Assembly: GCF_037975245.1 (NCBI RefSeq)
Contig: NC_092568.1
Span: 8,691,001 to 8,755,000, forward strand
DNA from: Apostichopus japonicus
Lineage: Eukaryota > Echinodermata > Holothuroidea > Aspidochirotida > Stichopodidae
DNA: 64,000 nucleotides
Direction: 5' to 3'
Positions 1 through 12,904 of this stretch are shown here, one piece after another. Positions within the stretch are counted from its first letter, which is position 1, and each line of letters begins with the position of its first letter. The notes under the pieces were generated by a model. The model saw only the letters and a list, made by a program, of their open reading frames with translations. It did not search any database and had not been told where the DNA came from. The position numbers and the translations under genes are program-made.

Positions 1-309
1 ATCCCTCGCCAAAAGGCGTACAAATAAGCCTACCATGAAACTCTGAAGTTTATCAACTTTTAAACTGATACATTAAATGCCGGGCATCATGTAACCGTGT
101 CATTTATAGCAACAACATACATGTTTACATGGCAGACACATTATCAGTACTATAACATCCACATGACGATGGACTTATCGTTAAAAACATGGACATATCC
201 GTCACATCACACATGACCCCTTTGGCGTTCCATAATAACGTGCTTTTGTTGGATAATTTGGCGTTCCATAATAACGTGCTGTTGTTGTTGTTGGATAATT
301 TATTTACAG

Positions 310-374
310 ATGTGTCGAAGACAGAGATCGTTCACTTGTTCTGGGCTTTGCTAACGTCATGGCAAAACTCTTTG
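310..374 (+). CDS. Gene A exon n-2 (65 nt)
   Basis: The exon follows the acceptor tttatttacag and ends at donor GTAAGT. Entering in phase 2 it reads R-CVEDRDRSLVLGFANVMAKLF-G, matching [23 protein letters not shown] of gene B. It encodes the short loop and the start of the helix before the GPxxxGA motif. Its length equals the matching exons at 24103-24167 and 51440-51504. Confidence 0.85.
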
Positions 375-2913
375 GTAAGTTATCAATCGAGATATAAACA
401 ATATATTATATATGACGTTTGTTTAATACTAATGAGGAGGGTGGAGTGGAATGGGGAATACATGACTCCAAACTATAACGTGGGTACACTCTGGGCGAGG
501 GAGGGGTGGGGGGGGGGTAGTGAGGGATTGAGTAATATGGCTGGGGGGGGGGAGTACACCTTCTTATAACTACCTCTATCCATTAGAGACTGACAAAGTA
601 GAATCGATATGGATGATACAGCCAAGCTATGACAAGAAAAGTTGTTAAAAGCATGATTTCATTAATTATGACGGCAGAGATGCTAATTGGGAAATCAAGC
701 GTTAATCGGTTTAAAATAACTTCAAACAACCACTTCTAGAATAAAAAATAAGGTTAGAGGTATCACTTCAGTCACCTAACCCATCCCACCCCTCCCCCTC
801 CCCATCCCATCCCTTGAATTGTTATCAAACTGAAAACTGAATGTGCGCTCAAGGGGGAGAATTCAATGTTCCACTATCTTTTCTGTAATATCATCTTAGT
901 TGACAATTAAAATGGTAGAATACTTCCAGGGTATATGGTAACTTTCCTAATGACCATTACAGACCCGTATATGGGGGAGGGCGAGGGTCGGGTGGCGGTT
1001 AACCCCCACTTTTCAACCTCGATCACACCAAAATTAAGCAGTTATTAACATTGTATATATTTGTCTGCGGATGATGTTCCCATATCTCCCGACCCCCCTC
1101 CCCCCATCGACAGGCCCGCTGCAATTCGGCTTCCAGTTCCGCAACCCTCTATTACAAAAGCATGGATTCACGTGGGTATAAGGGAGACTTAAGAATGTTA
1201 TGTAAATATCACTGCAGGATTATCAATCAATCACCATCTATATATTTATCATTATAGCTTACATACCAGGTCCGGTTGTCTGGGGCGCCCTGATAGAGAG
1301 GGCGTGTGTTCTTTTTCAAGAATCCTGCGGGAAGACAGGCAATTGTGTTGTTTACGACACCGATAAGTTTAGGAATATATATCATGGAAACGTGCTCGTG
1401 TTGAAAACGATAGACGTACTGTGTCTCAGTGTTGCACTTGTAACGATCTTGGTCGCGAATAAGAAAGCACAGGTAAGTGACAGTTTAGTATTGGTTGAAC
1501 ATTCTTTTAAAAGAATAACCGCAGAAGGAATAACAAACTATAGGCTATATCATAAACACTACACAAAAGTACACACAATGTTTAACCGGGGGAATAATTC
1601 CAAGAATCATCATTAAAACTATATAAATAGATGCTCTTCAAAGATCAACATCCCAAACACCGACACATTAACATAGCCTATTCATTCGTTTATAGGCGAC
1701 TTAATTCGTAGGTTTGGATTCAATTGAGTGCAAGAAGTACAACGACTTGAACAAGTCGACAAATGACATCTCCCTAGAGCCATCTTATGTATGCTACCAT
1801 GTTTCTTAAATGCTTCCGATTTTTTTTTATTTCGATGGTAAAAATGATGTTATTTGCAAATTTTATTGAAAAACTAAACTAATTTTATACTATGGAATAC
1901 ATGCATGTAAATCGTCCAAATTTCATTTATAAACTTCGCCTTGTTTGAAAAAAAAGTGGAGACAGAAAAAAAGGGAAAAACAAGAGACTCAGAAACATAT
2001 AGTTCATTACTAAAAACGAAACGAAACATCTATTTCATCTTTATTTTATTTCGTAATTTCTATATAGAAAAGGTTTGTGCTATGAGTTATCACTTTTGAC
2101 CTCAAGTTCTTTTTTTTGGGGGGGGGGGGGAAAGTTCATGACCCGTGCACAAGTTTGTTCTCTTCAATCATGGAGGTAAAAACAGAAGACATACCATTGC
2201 CATGATTATAACTGTATACTCATCTAAGGATATTATAAGGCTGGGGTAGTTCCGCGAAATTGTTTTTTTTTACATGCCAGAATCTCGGCTGACATATTTT
2301 TGAAGTGTTTTAGTGTAAACTACATTTTCACTAACATAGGTGTTACATTTTCTGCCTCTGGAATATCCCTTTATTTAGATATTTGCTTAATTAATAATTA
2401 CCTTAATTAATTAATTTATTATATATAGCAAGTAACCTCTGAAGGGTGTCCACTCTTTCTTTAAATTCCTTATAATATATGGCAGTTATGTAAATGTAGG
2501 TAATTATTTTAGATCCTCCTGCAAACAGGAACTCGCGAACAAGCCATCATTGGCTTATCAAAGCCGCAAGCTGACCGAAGTCAGTCTCTTACATTCATAT
2601 TTAACGTCCATGATTATGAATTGTCAATTCTCAACAACTCTGTACTTGGACGACATACATTAATCTTAGAGTGACTCGAACTCGGGACCTTAATATGATT
2701 GAGAGGCACCGACGTTAACAACTGAGCTAATACTCCTTGTAACCTCTGATGTATCCATTCCTTGTATCCTCTCAGTATCTTCTCATGAAGGGTTTTCACT
2801 CTTGTTATTTTACCCGGCAGAAATATGAGGCTGTCAAGACGTTGAAAGAAGCAGAAAACTCACAGAAATTGACGGAGAATGGGAACAAGGAGTTTTCTTA
2901 TACTACAGTGTGA
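310..2913 (+). CDS. SLCO/OATP-family transporter, gene A (last three exons only)
   Basis: This is the 3' end of an organic anion transporter gene whose earlier exons lie left of the window. The exons are 310-374, 1258-1472 and 2821-2913, each bounded by AG and GT sites, with phases that join without a break (incoming phase 2, then 1, then 0). The 65-nt and 215-nt exons have exactly the lengths of the matching exons in genes B and C. The product ends with the loop and helix typical of OATPs: an IPGPVVWGALIE stretch, C...[10 protein letters not shown], then the last membrane helix. The cytoplasmic tail is 30 residues, Lys/Glu-rich, ending FSYTTV, a class I PDZ-ligand pattern. Function by family: sodium-independent uptake of amphipathic anions at the plasma membrane. 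Family assignment is firm; the substrate is unknown. Confidence 0.88.
1258..1472 (+). CDS. Gene A exon n-1 (215 nt), final loop and last membrane helix
   Basis: The acceptor is attatag and the donor GTAAGT. The exon encodes YIPGPVVWGALIERACVLF, then [17 protein letters not shown], then a hydrophobic helix (VLCLSVALVTILVA) ending in NKKAQ. The GPxxxGA and CGxxGxCxxYD patterns are hallmarks of the OATP C-terminal third. The same 215-nt length occurs in genes B and C. Confidence 0.88.
2512..2737 (-). mobile_element. tRNA-derived SINE, copy 1 (gene A last intron)
   Basis: The reverse strand starts with a box A-like segment (TTAGCTCAGTTGTTAACG) and a box B-like GGTCCCGAGTTCGAGTC. The body holds GACTTCGGTCAGCTTGCGGC and CGCGAGTTCCTG, ending GCAGGAGGATCT. 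The same order and spacing occur in two further copies. Confidence 0.75.
2821..2913 (+). CDS. Gene A last exon with stop codon
   Basis: Acceptor tacccggcag, phase 0, 30 codons then TGA at 2911-2913. The tail is charged and cytoplasmic (KYEAVKTLKEAEN...) and ends SYTTV, with Thr at -2 and Val at 0 as in class I PDZ ligands. A hAT element begins 27 bases after the stop, so the 3' UTR either runs through it or was changed by it. AATAAA-like hexamers occur at 3768 and 3849, but no poly(A) site can be proven. Confidence 0.82.
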   Translation, partial: KYEAVKTLKEAENSQKLTENGNKEFSYTTV

Positions 2914-2939
2914 GAGACGTGTATAACCTATACCGATAC

Positions 2940-3498
2940 CAGTGGCGGCGGAACCGGGGGGTGGGGGCTTCGGGGGGCTCAGCCCCCAATGAAAAAGTTG
3001 ACGGGGCAAATGCATGATAAGACCCCCCCCCCCAATATTTACCAAGGCTCCGAAACGTGCATCTGCCCATTTTCAATGCATACTTGTCAATCTGTCCGAT
3101 GCACACGTATACTATATAGGTGTAATAATTTTAGTAAATGCTGGGGGACCCTCGGCCCGTCCCCTGGCTATAGACCACATTGTCACCCCAACCGCGTCTT
3201 CACACCCCGTGAAAAGTGGAAGCATTGAGTGTGAGTACCGGTAAGCGCAACACAACTTCGTCTTAGGCCAATGACTTGCCTCATTTCAGCCAGAGAAATT
3301 GCAGGCTTGAGACCCATATTTTAGGGCTAGGTATTCGCATCATAAAACACTCGGGAAGTGCCGTTTCCGGCCATCTGGGGGTTTGAAAAACCCAAAATTT
3401 TCTTGTACGCTCCGCGCCAAGCGATGGTGGCGCTCGGCTTAGATAGTCTCCACACATTAGCCCCCCCCCCCAATTATTTTCCCGTTCCGCCACGCCTG
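2940..3498. mobile_element. Non-autonomous hAT element, 559 bp
   Basis: Exact 8-bp target duplication ACCGATAC at 2932-2939 and 3499-3506. The ends are inverted: CAGTGGCGGCGGAAC on the left and CAGGCGTGGCGGAAC on the reverse of the right. The inside has poly-G and poly-C runs and a TTTCCGGCCATCTG segment shared with other elements here. It encodes no transposase. It sits 27 bases after the gene A stop codon. Confidence 0.85.
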
Positions 3499-4991
3499 AC
3501 CGATACTGCAGCATGATCTCGCAATGACTCCAAGGTATTCATCTGAACCTGAAGACTTGCTGTTCGTTTTATAGCTATGCATTATATATACAGAGGTTAA
3601 GCACTTAAGCTTTAGTTCGCCTGGAGGGTTATTGGTATCCCCCCCCTCCCCCTCCGTCTTCACCTCTTAATATACTTAAAAGATGATTTGAGACACAGAT
3701 TAACTTTGAAATAATGCAGTCAGTCCAGGTTGTATTTCTATAACACTTTTTGAGATATGACCATTTCAATAAAAGCGACTGGATTATATAGTCTAATGCA
3801 CAAACCCTTAGGTCAGTTGCTCAGGTGCAACTAAAAGCTGAAATGGCAAATAAAGATAAGACTAAAAATGATTTTCTGCTTGACAAACAATGTGAAACTT
3901 TTATTAAAGTGGGAAATATTCCACACTTCTATATAGTTGAAAACCTTATATCAATATTTTGTCCTTGACTCAAGATATGGTTGATGTAAACATAGTTTGA
4001 CCCACTTAAGTTGCAACTATCACAGGAAGGTGGATTACAGAGGTGGGATGTGATGTTATCTCTCCAGAAGCTTTTACTTAGGCTGTTATAATCTTCTTGT
4101 TGATTTAGCGTTGAAACCTGATACATTGTGGAATGTTTTCTTAACTGTCAAAGTTCTCTTTGTTTTATATATGAAATAGTCTTTTCCTTTCTAGATAAAT
4201 AATTGACAAAATTTCAAAGAAAAACAACAAAGACATTTTTTTCAGCTGAATTGCCCTTATGAACCTCATCCATTCTGCTGTCGACAGGTGCATTTACAAA
4301 ATATCACAAAAAGTTTATACCTAAGCAAGTCAACAACCAGAAAATCATTTTTATGACCTCAACTGACATGTTTAAAGTGTAGTACAAACTTATCAAGGAT
4401 TGAGAGTGTTGAATGTCATTTAAGGATGCAACTCTTACTTTATATGAAGTCAAAGAACATCATTTTGGTTTTAGTTATTAGAATTATTAACAAAAAGTAG
4501 ATTACCATTAATATTTAGGCCTGCACTGAAGCGCCAATGTCATCGTAAATTTAGCCTTTTAGAAGCATTCCAGAGATTGAGCATATTTTAAAGGTTAATA
4601 TCTTAGAAAACCGAAATAACTATAGAAACAGTGTACTATAGCAATAAAAACAATTCTTGGACTATAACATTCAATGAATTCCGCCTACTATCAGTCCGTT
4701 AACACTGAACTCTAGTATATGGAGTCATTCGTGCACAAAGTTCTACAAACGTTTTATTTACATATACTCACATATATTTTCCTTCCTGAAACACTTTGCT
4801 TGTCTTATTTAACGCTGAAACTCTGAGAATCAAATATTATATTTTTGCAGGTTCTTATAGCTTCCAAGAAATGCAAATTCTGAAAACATTTAACAATATG
4901 TGGGTATGCTGAATGCATAGCCAAAACGAATGGCCTAATTTACTATATATCCTGTATATACAATGATCGAAAATAGCTTGGCTATGTATAA

Positions 4992-5300
4992 AGGCATTGA
5001 AGACTCACCCCAAACCGCGTGCCGCCCTCTGAAAAAAAAGTTAACTTTCCGTTGCTTGCAAGTGAAGTTTTTTTCTTGTCGCTACAAAATGCAGACAGTA
5101 ATGAAACGTGATACCTTGTTATCTTTTATCTGGACCTGAGATGTCCATCGCTGCTATGTACACTGTGTTGTGGGTACTGACCGTAGCTGTATGTATTGAC
5201 TGTACACTAGTGTCTAATTACCGACGGTAGCAAGCTGTGTGTTTATTTTCTGGGATCGATGGTGGTGTCTAACACTTCGGTTACACCTCATTCGAAACCT
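4992..5300. mobile_element. Second copy of the AGGCATTGAAGACTC repeat
   Basis: Collinear with 26049-26468 over most of its length (CCCCAAACCGCGTGCCGCCC, GATGTCCATCGCTGCTAT, GACGGTAGCAAGCTGTGTG). It lacks the last 25 or so bases of the right end but still stops next to TTAA at 5301. Confidence 0.7.
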
Positions 5301-6093
5301 TTAAACAATCACGATACGTGCACTGCAAGCTTACATCAACATTGCAAAAGAGGCTTTTGAAAGACTTAGGAGAATCGCCAGTTTCATGAATCTATAGCGA
5401 TTTTGGAATTTCCCTTGTCGAACATTGTCGTCCACAATGCCACAAATTCAACAAGGCAATCTGCAACCGAAGGTTGCCACCCAGTTTGATGGCAGGCTAC
5501 TTACCTGTCGATCCTTGAACGGTCATCAGTATTTCGTCAAACTATATCCCTGCTAGAAAATTATATTTGTAGTTCTTTAAAAATGTCTTTTGTAAATTAT
5601 ATGAATGATATTCTTTTAATTTTATTTTTAATTATTATATTGTCTACAATTCAGATGTAAGTTATTGTTCACTTTAAATGAACAAACATTTTCAGATTTT
5701 GAATAAAATTAACTTAACAATTTTTGTAATATTTGAATAAGGGGATTAATAAAGCTTAACCTTTTTAATCTTGAAAAAGCAGATTTATAAATTTAAATGT
5801 TATATAACATGTGAAATGTTAAATATTTCATAACTAATATATAGCACCTCAAAAATAAGAAATTTTCCATTCATCACATGGTTTAACCCTGTATGGTTGT
5901 TATTAATTCTATACCTTGTAACTGTGGAAATTTTTTCCTATTAAGTGTATAACCTTGGTGGAAATTACAACTAAGAAAAGATCATACTAATAATAATAAT
6001 GATAAAAATAAAAATAAACAAACAATGAACAAATGAAGACGTATTTCTATAGCACTCTAATTATTTTATAAATATTTATGTTATATAATAATC

Positions 6094-6800
6094 GGCCAAA
6101 ATCACGACTTTTTAGAATCTTCCCAAAATTGAAGCAGAAAAGAGATGGCGCACTTTAATGTATACATCACGCAATAATTGGTAGGAAAAGGTCGATATTT
6201 TATTTAAAAGACACTTTTAATGGGATTATATATTGGTATCTCATCATTTAATACAAATTGAAGTTTTTTTCCAAAAAATCGAATATAATTTCTGTTTTAG
6301 ATACAGACATACGTTTTCTCGATGTCAATGAATATATTATAAACATCGAGACTGAAATGTGAGAACATTGATTTTTTTTGTCGAAATTTGACAATTTTGT
6401 AAGGCTATAGCCTTATGGTTTTTGAAATTTCGGCCAAAATCACGACTTTTTAGAATCTTCCCAAAACTGAAGCAGAAAAGAGATGGCGCACTTAAATGTA
6501 TACATCACGCAATAATTGTGTAGAAAATGGTCGATAATTTTTAGAAAGACACTTTTAATGGGATTATAAATTGGTTTCTTGTCATTTAATACCGTACATA
6601 TTGAAGTATTCTTCCAAAAATCGAATATCATTTCTGTTTTAGAGACAGACATACGTGTTCTGGATGTCAATGAATCTATTATAAACATCGAGACTGAAAT
6701 GTGAGAATCTTGATTTTTTTTGTCAAAATTTGACAATTGTTTGAAATTTTGAAAATAGATGGCGCACTTTAGAGTATACATCACGCATTTATGCGTCACA
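6094..6800. repeat. Tandem duplication, unit about 338 bases
   Basis: CGGCCAAAATCACGACTTTT begins the units at 6094 and 6431. Both carry AGAGATGGCGCACTT, ACATCACGCA and ACATCGAGACTGAAATGTGA. A third partial unit begins near 6753. The open frames across it are repeats of the same AT-rich text and do not look coding. Confidence 0.8.
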
Positions 6801-7125
6801 GCAAAAAAAGAAAACATATTTTTATCGCTTTAAATGTGTCTTTTGTAGATTGTATGGTGGTGGGATGGGTTTCAAAATGTTAGATTACTTTTCAAGATTA
6901 TAATCCATCAAGAAAGCCATCGATAATTTCGAAAGAAAACTGAAGAAAATGGGAACAGGTGGATTTGTTATCTTCATACCCCATAATTATTGTGGATATA
7001 GTACATGTATTTTCCTAACATTACCGCACTAGTGCAATGAGGTTCTAGATCCCCCATAAAGCTTTAATGATATCGAACATGTCACTTTTAAACGCAATGC
7101 GTCAATGAGTGTATTGTATATTTTT

Positions 7126-8206
7126 TAGACTCGGGTCCCTGTAAGGTTCCGGGGCCCGCCCGCGAATATTTTTTTCCCAAACTGAACTGACACTGAAATT
7201 ATTTCCTCGATTCTGATTGGTTATCAGCGAGCACGTGATATACTTTAGTTTTCAACATGGATCCTCCATAATCTGTCGATATCAGTATGATCAACACAAT
7301 CAAATTCAAGATATTCACATGAGCAACTTTGCAGAACTTTTGGTAGGTATATTTGAACGAAAGTATACAGTGAAGCAACTATTCCCAACTACTGCGCCCA
7401 TTATAGGCAGTCCTCGATCGTTTGTTTACTCGCTTGACTCCGCTCTACACAGCACATACATGTAATGTAACCTATTGTACTGTGTATAGTATACAACACA
7501 ATAAAACACAGTGCATTTGTAATTGTATACATGTAGCCGATGTACATATGTACCGTGGTGTTTGTGTACATTCGGGGTTGCGATACTTTTAGTTTTATAA
7601 TCTTAATTCAAAATGCATTCAGTCAATGAATCATGATAGGCCTAGTCGAATATGTAGTGGCCATGAAGACGCGCGAGTGAGTGTGTGTCAGCCAGTGAGT
7701 GTACACAAACATGGCATTTCATTGACGATATGTCTGTGTCTTTTGACTTGTTAACTAGTTGTATATAGCTTATAACCTATACGTACGTAACCACATATGT
7801 TTACCTGCACAGTTAGAAGTTCTTATACATGGTGACATAGTAGGCCTGCATTAACCGTATATACGTATTCGTACTAGTTCGAGATCTCAAATTCACTAAT
7901 ATAGGCCCTACCGCCCTTACAGTAGCTCTTGATAACTGGAAGCCTCACATTGTATCTACATGTAGGCACACTTAGGCCTACATACTTTAACTTAGCCTGT
8001 ATATGGCGTACACCCGTATTTTTGACATGATGCGGCCGATGGGGATTGGTATGATCAACACTAACAGTGTTACATACATTCATTCATAAACGCCGACTAC
8101 CATTCCGGTATTGATCAGCCAATCAGAATCGAGGAAATAATTTCAGTGTCAGTTCAGTTTGGGAAAAAAATATTCGCGGCCCGCCCCCTAACCCCTGGCG
8201 TTACAC
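7126..8206. mobile_element. Foldback element with long inverted arms
   Basis: The arms at about 7160-7226 and 8112-8178 are reverse complements over nearly 60 bases without a mismatch (for example CCCAAACTGAACTGACACTG in one arm). Outside the arms are GC-rich ends; the right one, reversed, starts CAGTGGTGTAACGCC like a hAT element. The left end is degraded and no target duplication could be set. The 890-base interior has only short ORFs. Confidence 0.7.
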
Positions 8207-8589
8207 CACTGGAATCGACAGACTCAAGATAGTTAATGCGCCAGTATAGTTACCTTGGATGCATAGCTTTCTATATGAAAATATTGCAAGCGATTTTTGT
8301 TTTAACTACACTACGGGGTCGCTGTTTCATAAAATATGCAAATCATATATATACACTCTTTGATAACCCATTTAGATTGACACTTACGTGTTACATTACC
8401 CATTGTATACATAATACTTTTTAAGAAAAGTCACCTAGGAAAGAACAAACAGGCTAACTTACATGGTGATATCATGAGCTGATTCCCATTTCTACACAGC
8501 CCGTCTGCATTCTATTAACTACTGTGAAAATGGGCTGCACTTTTTACCAGGCTCCCTTGCCCGCCGGACCACCGGCCCACAGGGCATTG

Positions 8590-8620
8590 CCCAAATGCCC
8601 GTGTGGCCAGTCCGCCACTG
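8590..8620. mobile_element. Single hAT-like terminus
   Basis: Reversed, this reads CAGTGGCGGACTGGCCACAC, a typical hAT end. A partner end with the flank CCCTTAAG was not found, so only the terminus is annotated. Confidence 0.4.
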
Positions 8621-10804
8621 CCCTTAAGTAATGTTCGATCCCTTGTGTAACCCATGCTGAAATTTACTCCGCAATTCCATAGTTTATTACTATCGTATGG
8701 AAATATGATGCGCGGGAGTTATCTACTATATATAAAATACCAAACACCTGCATCATTTGCTTCTTACTGCAGCCTACGCTTTCGTCAGTTGTGTATTAAC
8801 ACGAGGTTATGATACGTTCTAAATATTGACATAAGTACGATATACAATTTGCTGCTTTTCATCAACTCGGCGAAGGTATTGAAGTCATGACCAGTTCCCT
8901 AGGGTGGTACTAAGTACCTGTATCCATGTCTGATTTCGGAAACGAGCAATTTTCTGAGCAAAAGAAGGGGCCAGAATGATACAAGCTGTCATTCTATCTC
9001 AGAGAAAGCAACAAATCAACAACAACCATATTACCGTTAGTTCACATTTATGACATACTTTTTGCCTACTGACATGAATAGTTGTACAGAGAGAGAGGGG
9101 GAAGGGGAAGGGGTGTGTTTGGGGGGGGGAAGATATTAGAGAACGTCTGCCAATCTCACCTCTCCCAACTGTTATTCAAAATCGTTTGGTATGTTATTCA
9201 GATGTTTTTTAACAAATAACTTGGAGACGACTCGACCTCCTTTATAGATGATCTATCTATAACCGCTTCGAAATGTACAGCCAGGTTAGTTACGTAACGA
9301 AATTATGTCAAATTAAGCCCAGATATGAAAACTGATTTTCTGATTATAAAAGTTTGTTTATCTACAATTATGTTGGCTTTGACAGAAGGTTAAATTTTCT
9401 GGTAAAATATCTATCAGATTGTTCAATCACACGTGGTAATGTGAAAACTGCCTTTTTTTTGCGTTTAATTCTAAACATCCTGACAGAAACCCATTGAAAG
9501 GTTACTCAAAAAAATAAGGTATCTGATAAACAATTTAATGCGTGACGTCACTCAGTGAAACGTCGGGCAGATTGAAACGAGACGGTAATATTATCAAAGA
9601 TTTAACCATTCAAACAATAAACAACAAAAACAAAACATTAAATTCGTTATCACAAATAATTTGTGTGCGTGTGTTGTCTGAGTGTGTCTGTATGTAAGGA
9701 TAAATATTTCGGTGATTTGAATACTTTCTGGCGGGATCATGTCTTACATATGCAAAGTATACTATCTGCTAAATTTCTATTGTAATCTTAGCTACAAGAA
9801 TTCTTTTTTTCTTTGTCAAATAATTTGGAACAAAAGTACGATTCAAGTTGATAACAAGCCAATAATTGCTTATCATGCATTGGAGTGAGCGTGACACATT
9901 TGCTTGTTACCCAATGGTAATACCAGTTCCTAATACCATGGTTACGTACATTAGTTTACCCCTCACTCATTCGCACAATGGGAGAATCCCTGCTAGGGAG
10001 AATCCCCTGCTAGTGAGCCTCTGCCACTCGTAGTTCATGCGATTGAAAGATTGAAAAGAGGTGGGCCACGGTTGTATTATTCACTTTCTTTCGATCTAAT
10101 GTCGTTAATTTTAAATCCATTGAAGAATCAACTAGCGTATAAAGCTCTTTTATGATTGCATATAAAGTGTTTATTTTCAATTGGAATTTCATACAAGAAT
10201 GATTTACCCTTTTAGCATACCTCCCATTTCATGGAGAATAATTCTTGGATCAACGTAATCTCTAATCCTATAATGACTAGAAAGGAAATGCCAAAGAATG
10301 TTTCTACAGTTCACATGTTCTCATGGTTTATTCCTTCCTTTTGATTCAGACTTACAACAGCTCTAAGAATACTTTGTAACATGATGTTTTTTTCAAGATT
10401 AAATATAAGTTACATGAATAAATTTGGTCAGGTGATGAAGTGAAAGTAAAGCAGAGTTCTGGATGCGTTTTGGATTAATTTTCAATCCCATACTCTATAT
10501 GAGAGGCGATTCAAATACCTCTTTTCAAATCAGCAGAAGAAGGAGGAAACTTTATCTTGATTATGTTCACAGGAAACTTATGCAATTGAATATTTCATTT
10601 TCATAGAGATCTAATGGACAATTTTCATTGTTCAGTAACGAATGGTATGAGAAGGAGGGGCGGCGGTGAAGGTAGGGTAGCTATGACCATGATATTGGGA
10701 TGATATTGCCTCCTATAACTTATGTTTTATATGAGTGATTATAACTGTTGATGTAGTCGACCATGCATGTCATAGTGTTGACTTGTATTGCACATATAAA
10801 AGCT

Positions 10805-10940
10805 ATAAAGCGTCTCTTAAAAACTCATTTATTCCAAAATTTACAGTGATTTGACTTGCATATTTATGTAAACTTGTTTAGGCGCTTTGAGGCCTTTGCA
10901 TAAAGCGCTCTATAAATATTTGCTTATTATTATTATAAAA
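10805..10940 (+). mobile_element. 3' end of a non-LTR retrotransposon with tail
   Basis: The frame RLLKTHLFQNLQ followed by a stop resembles the usual C-terminus of LINE ORF2. After it comes a hairpin (GCGCTTTGAGG...AAAGCGC), TCTATAAATATTTG and a (TTA)n tail. Only this end is present. Confidence 0.5.
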
Positions 10941-11856
10941 CATCCAAACCCCGTCCTCGTCACCGTCCCAACCTCATTACCATTCAATCTTTCAAAATGC
11001 AACAATTGTAAACGACGTGATCAAGTTGGCTGCTAATAAATCAAAATTTGATATTTATAAAGATGGTTCTAATATTTTGTACTAAGCGAAATACACACTT
11101 CTGTATATGTGTGGAACACAGTCATTTGGGGGCGGGGGGGGGGGGGCTATCGACGCAAATGCCGCAGTTTCAGAGGATCAATAAGCACATCAAGTCACTG
11201 CGGACTTAACAAAGTCTTGTAGTTGACGAATTCCCGATCCCCGTGTTTCCCAAATCTACTTGCATAACTTAAACTCAAAAAACCTATGAATTCTGTTTCG
11301 GGTTTCGAGTACCCGTGCTATTTCCAGCCATTCAGATCCGTAAATAAGATTAGTCACATGTAGTTAACGTGTTTGACTTAATAAGCATTGTCCCTTCCTA
11401 ATTCAAAACGGTACTGAAATGTATATGTATTGTTTGTTGAAATTTCAGGCTTACTCCAGTTCATGATCGTCTGCATAGAATATAGTTGTAAAAGGACAAA
11501 ACTTACAGCAAGAACTCTCTTGCGAGCATTATCTTAAGCAACCTTTTGTGAATAAGACGATTTCACGGAATCCGTTTTTCTTATACTGCTTGCTTCGAAG
11601 TCATCGATAGTATCCTAGCCTAAGCCTATTGTACATTTACGTCTTGGAAGGAAGCGACATTCTTACTGCTTGCTGCAATGTAAACAAAGACAAGCGTGAG
11701 CTTCTTGTAAATAAAGATATTCAGATCCGTTGTTCTAATGAGAGTAAAACAGGATGAATAGAGATTTCGTTGAAGGCAGTGTCGTTCACTGTTACCAATA
11801 GATTGTATCCAACCAACAATACCAATTTAAGCTCGTAGAAGGTTAACTCGTCAAAT

Positions 11857-11920
11857 GGTTCAGTGGGTAGAGCAGTGGACTGGTAACCTGATGAACTGAG
11901 TTCGACTCCATCAACGATTA
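11857..11920 (+). mobile_element. tRNA-like sequence, probable SINE head
   Basis: Holds GGTTCAGTGGGTAGAGCAGT (box A-like) and GAGTTCGACTCCATC (box B-like) at tRNA spacing. The ends do not fold into a convincing acceptor stem, so a decayed SINE is more likely than a working tRNA gene. Confidence 0.45.
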
Positions 11921-12904
11921 TACACCTTTAACATTCTTTTTCTCTTTCAGCAGTCCACGCTGAAGTCTACATATATTAATTCAACCATCTAATTTACTAG
12001 CTGATGTGGTGGCCGATGTTATAGAGGGTGACGAAAGACTCATTCCTTGTCGGTCGTGTAAATCGTGGCTAGGGTTCAAGACAGGCCTCTGGCGATAATA
12101 CCTGAGGTTGTGGCATGGTGCTTTTTTGTGGCCTAGGATCCCGTACCATGTCTCCCTTGTTGTCGCAAAAGAACCCGGGAGGATGCGCAGAGGGTCGGTC
12201 AAATCGACCAGAAGCGTACTAGGTGGCGTGCGTGAATCCTTGCCTTTGGCCAGAGGTGGTGACATCTCTGCGACCGGCATGCTTGCAGCCCATGTCCACT
12301 GAATACGTGGCCTAATGAGGCGTTATTCTCCTGAAAGTGAATATACGGATGCCTTTAAGAGCCATATAATTATTCTATATTAAAAAAAAAAACCTGTTTC
12401 AAACTAGCGCCATCGAATTCTTTCTTTTAAAGCCGTTTTTTTTTCTTGTCACTCTGAAGGTGGAATGTATTTTTATGTAATGGGTCAAATACCCCGTTTT
12501 TTATTTTGATAACTTCAGGAACAAAATTAACTTTGATTTGCCGTGGACCGTTAAAAACCACTGCTCTCAGTCTAGCTAGGATTGTATTCCTATAACACAA
12601 TTACTTATTTTTTGTTTGTTTTTGGAATGACCCTTTAAACAGTTGAGGTTCACTAGATAAAGTGACTGGATCTTTTAGTTTATTACACAGCTCATCAGAC
12701 TAGTTCCTCGGTTGCACTACACAACTCAATGGGAGAAATTAAGATTTTATGGTCTCAGATGACATGTTTATAATTAATACAAATTTATTAGAGACAAATA
12801 ATGTCGAATGCCATCCAAGGGTGCTCTGTTGCTTACATGAAGTTTAACGAACATATTCTGGTTGGCCTCAAAACCAACGGATCAACATTAACTATAAGAA
12901 CTAA

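Noticed and set aside
6440-6817. 125-codon minus-strand frame
   Set aside because: It lies inside a 338-base tandem duplication and is AT-rich. The repeat explains it.
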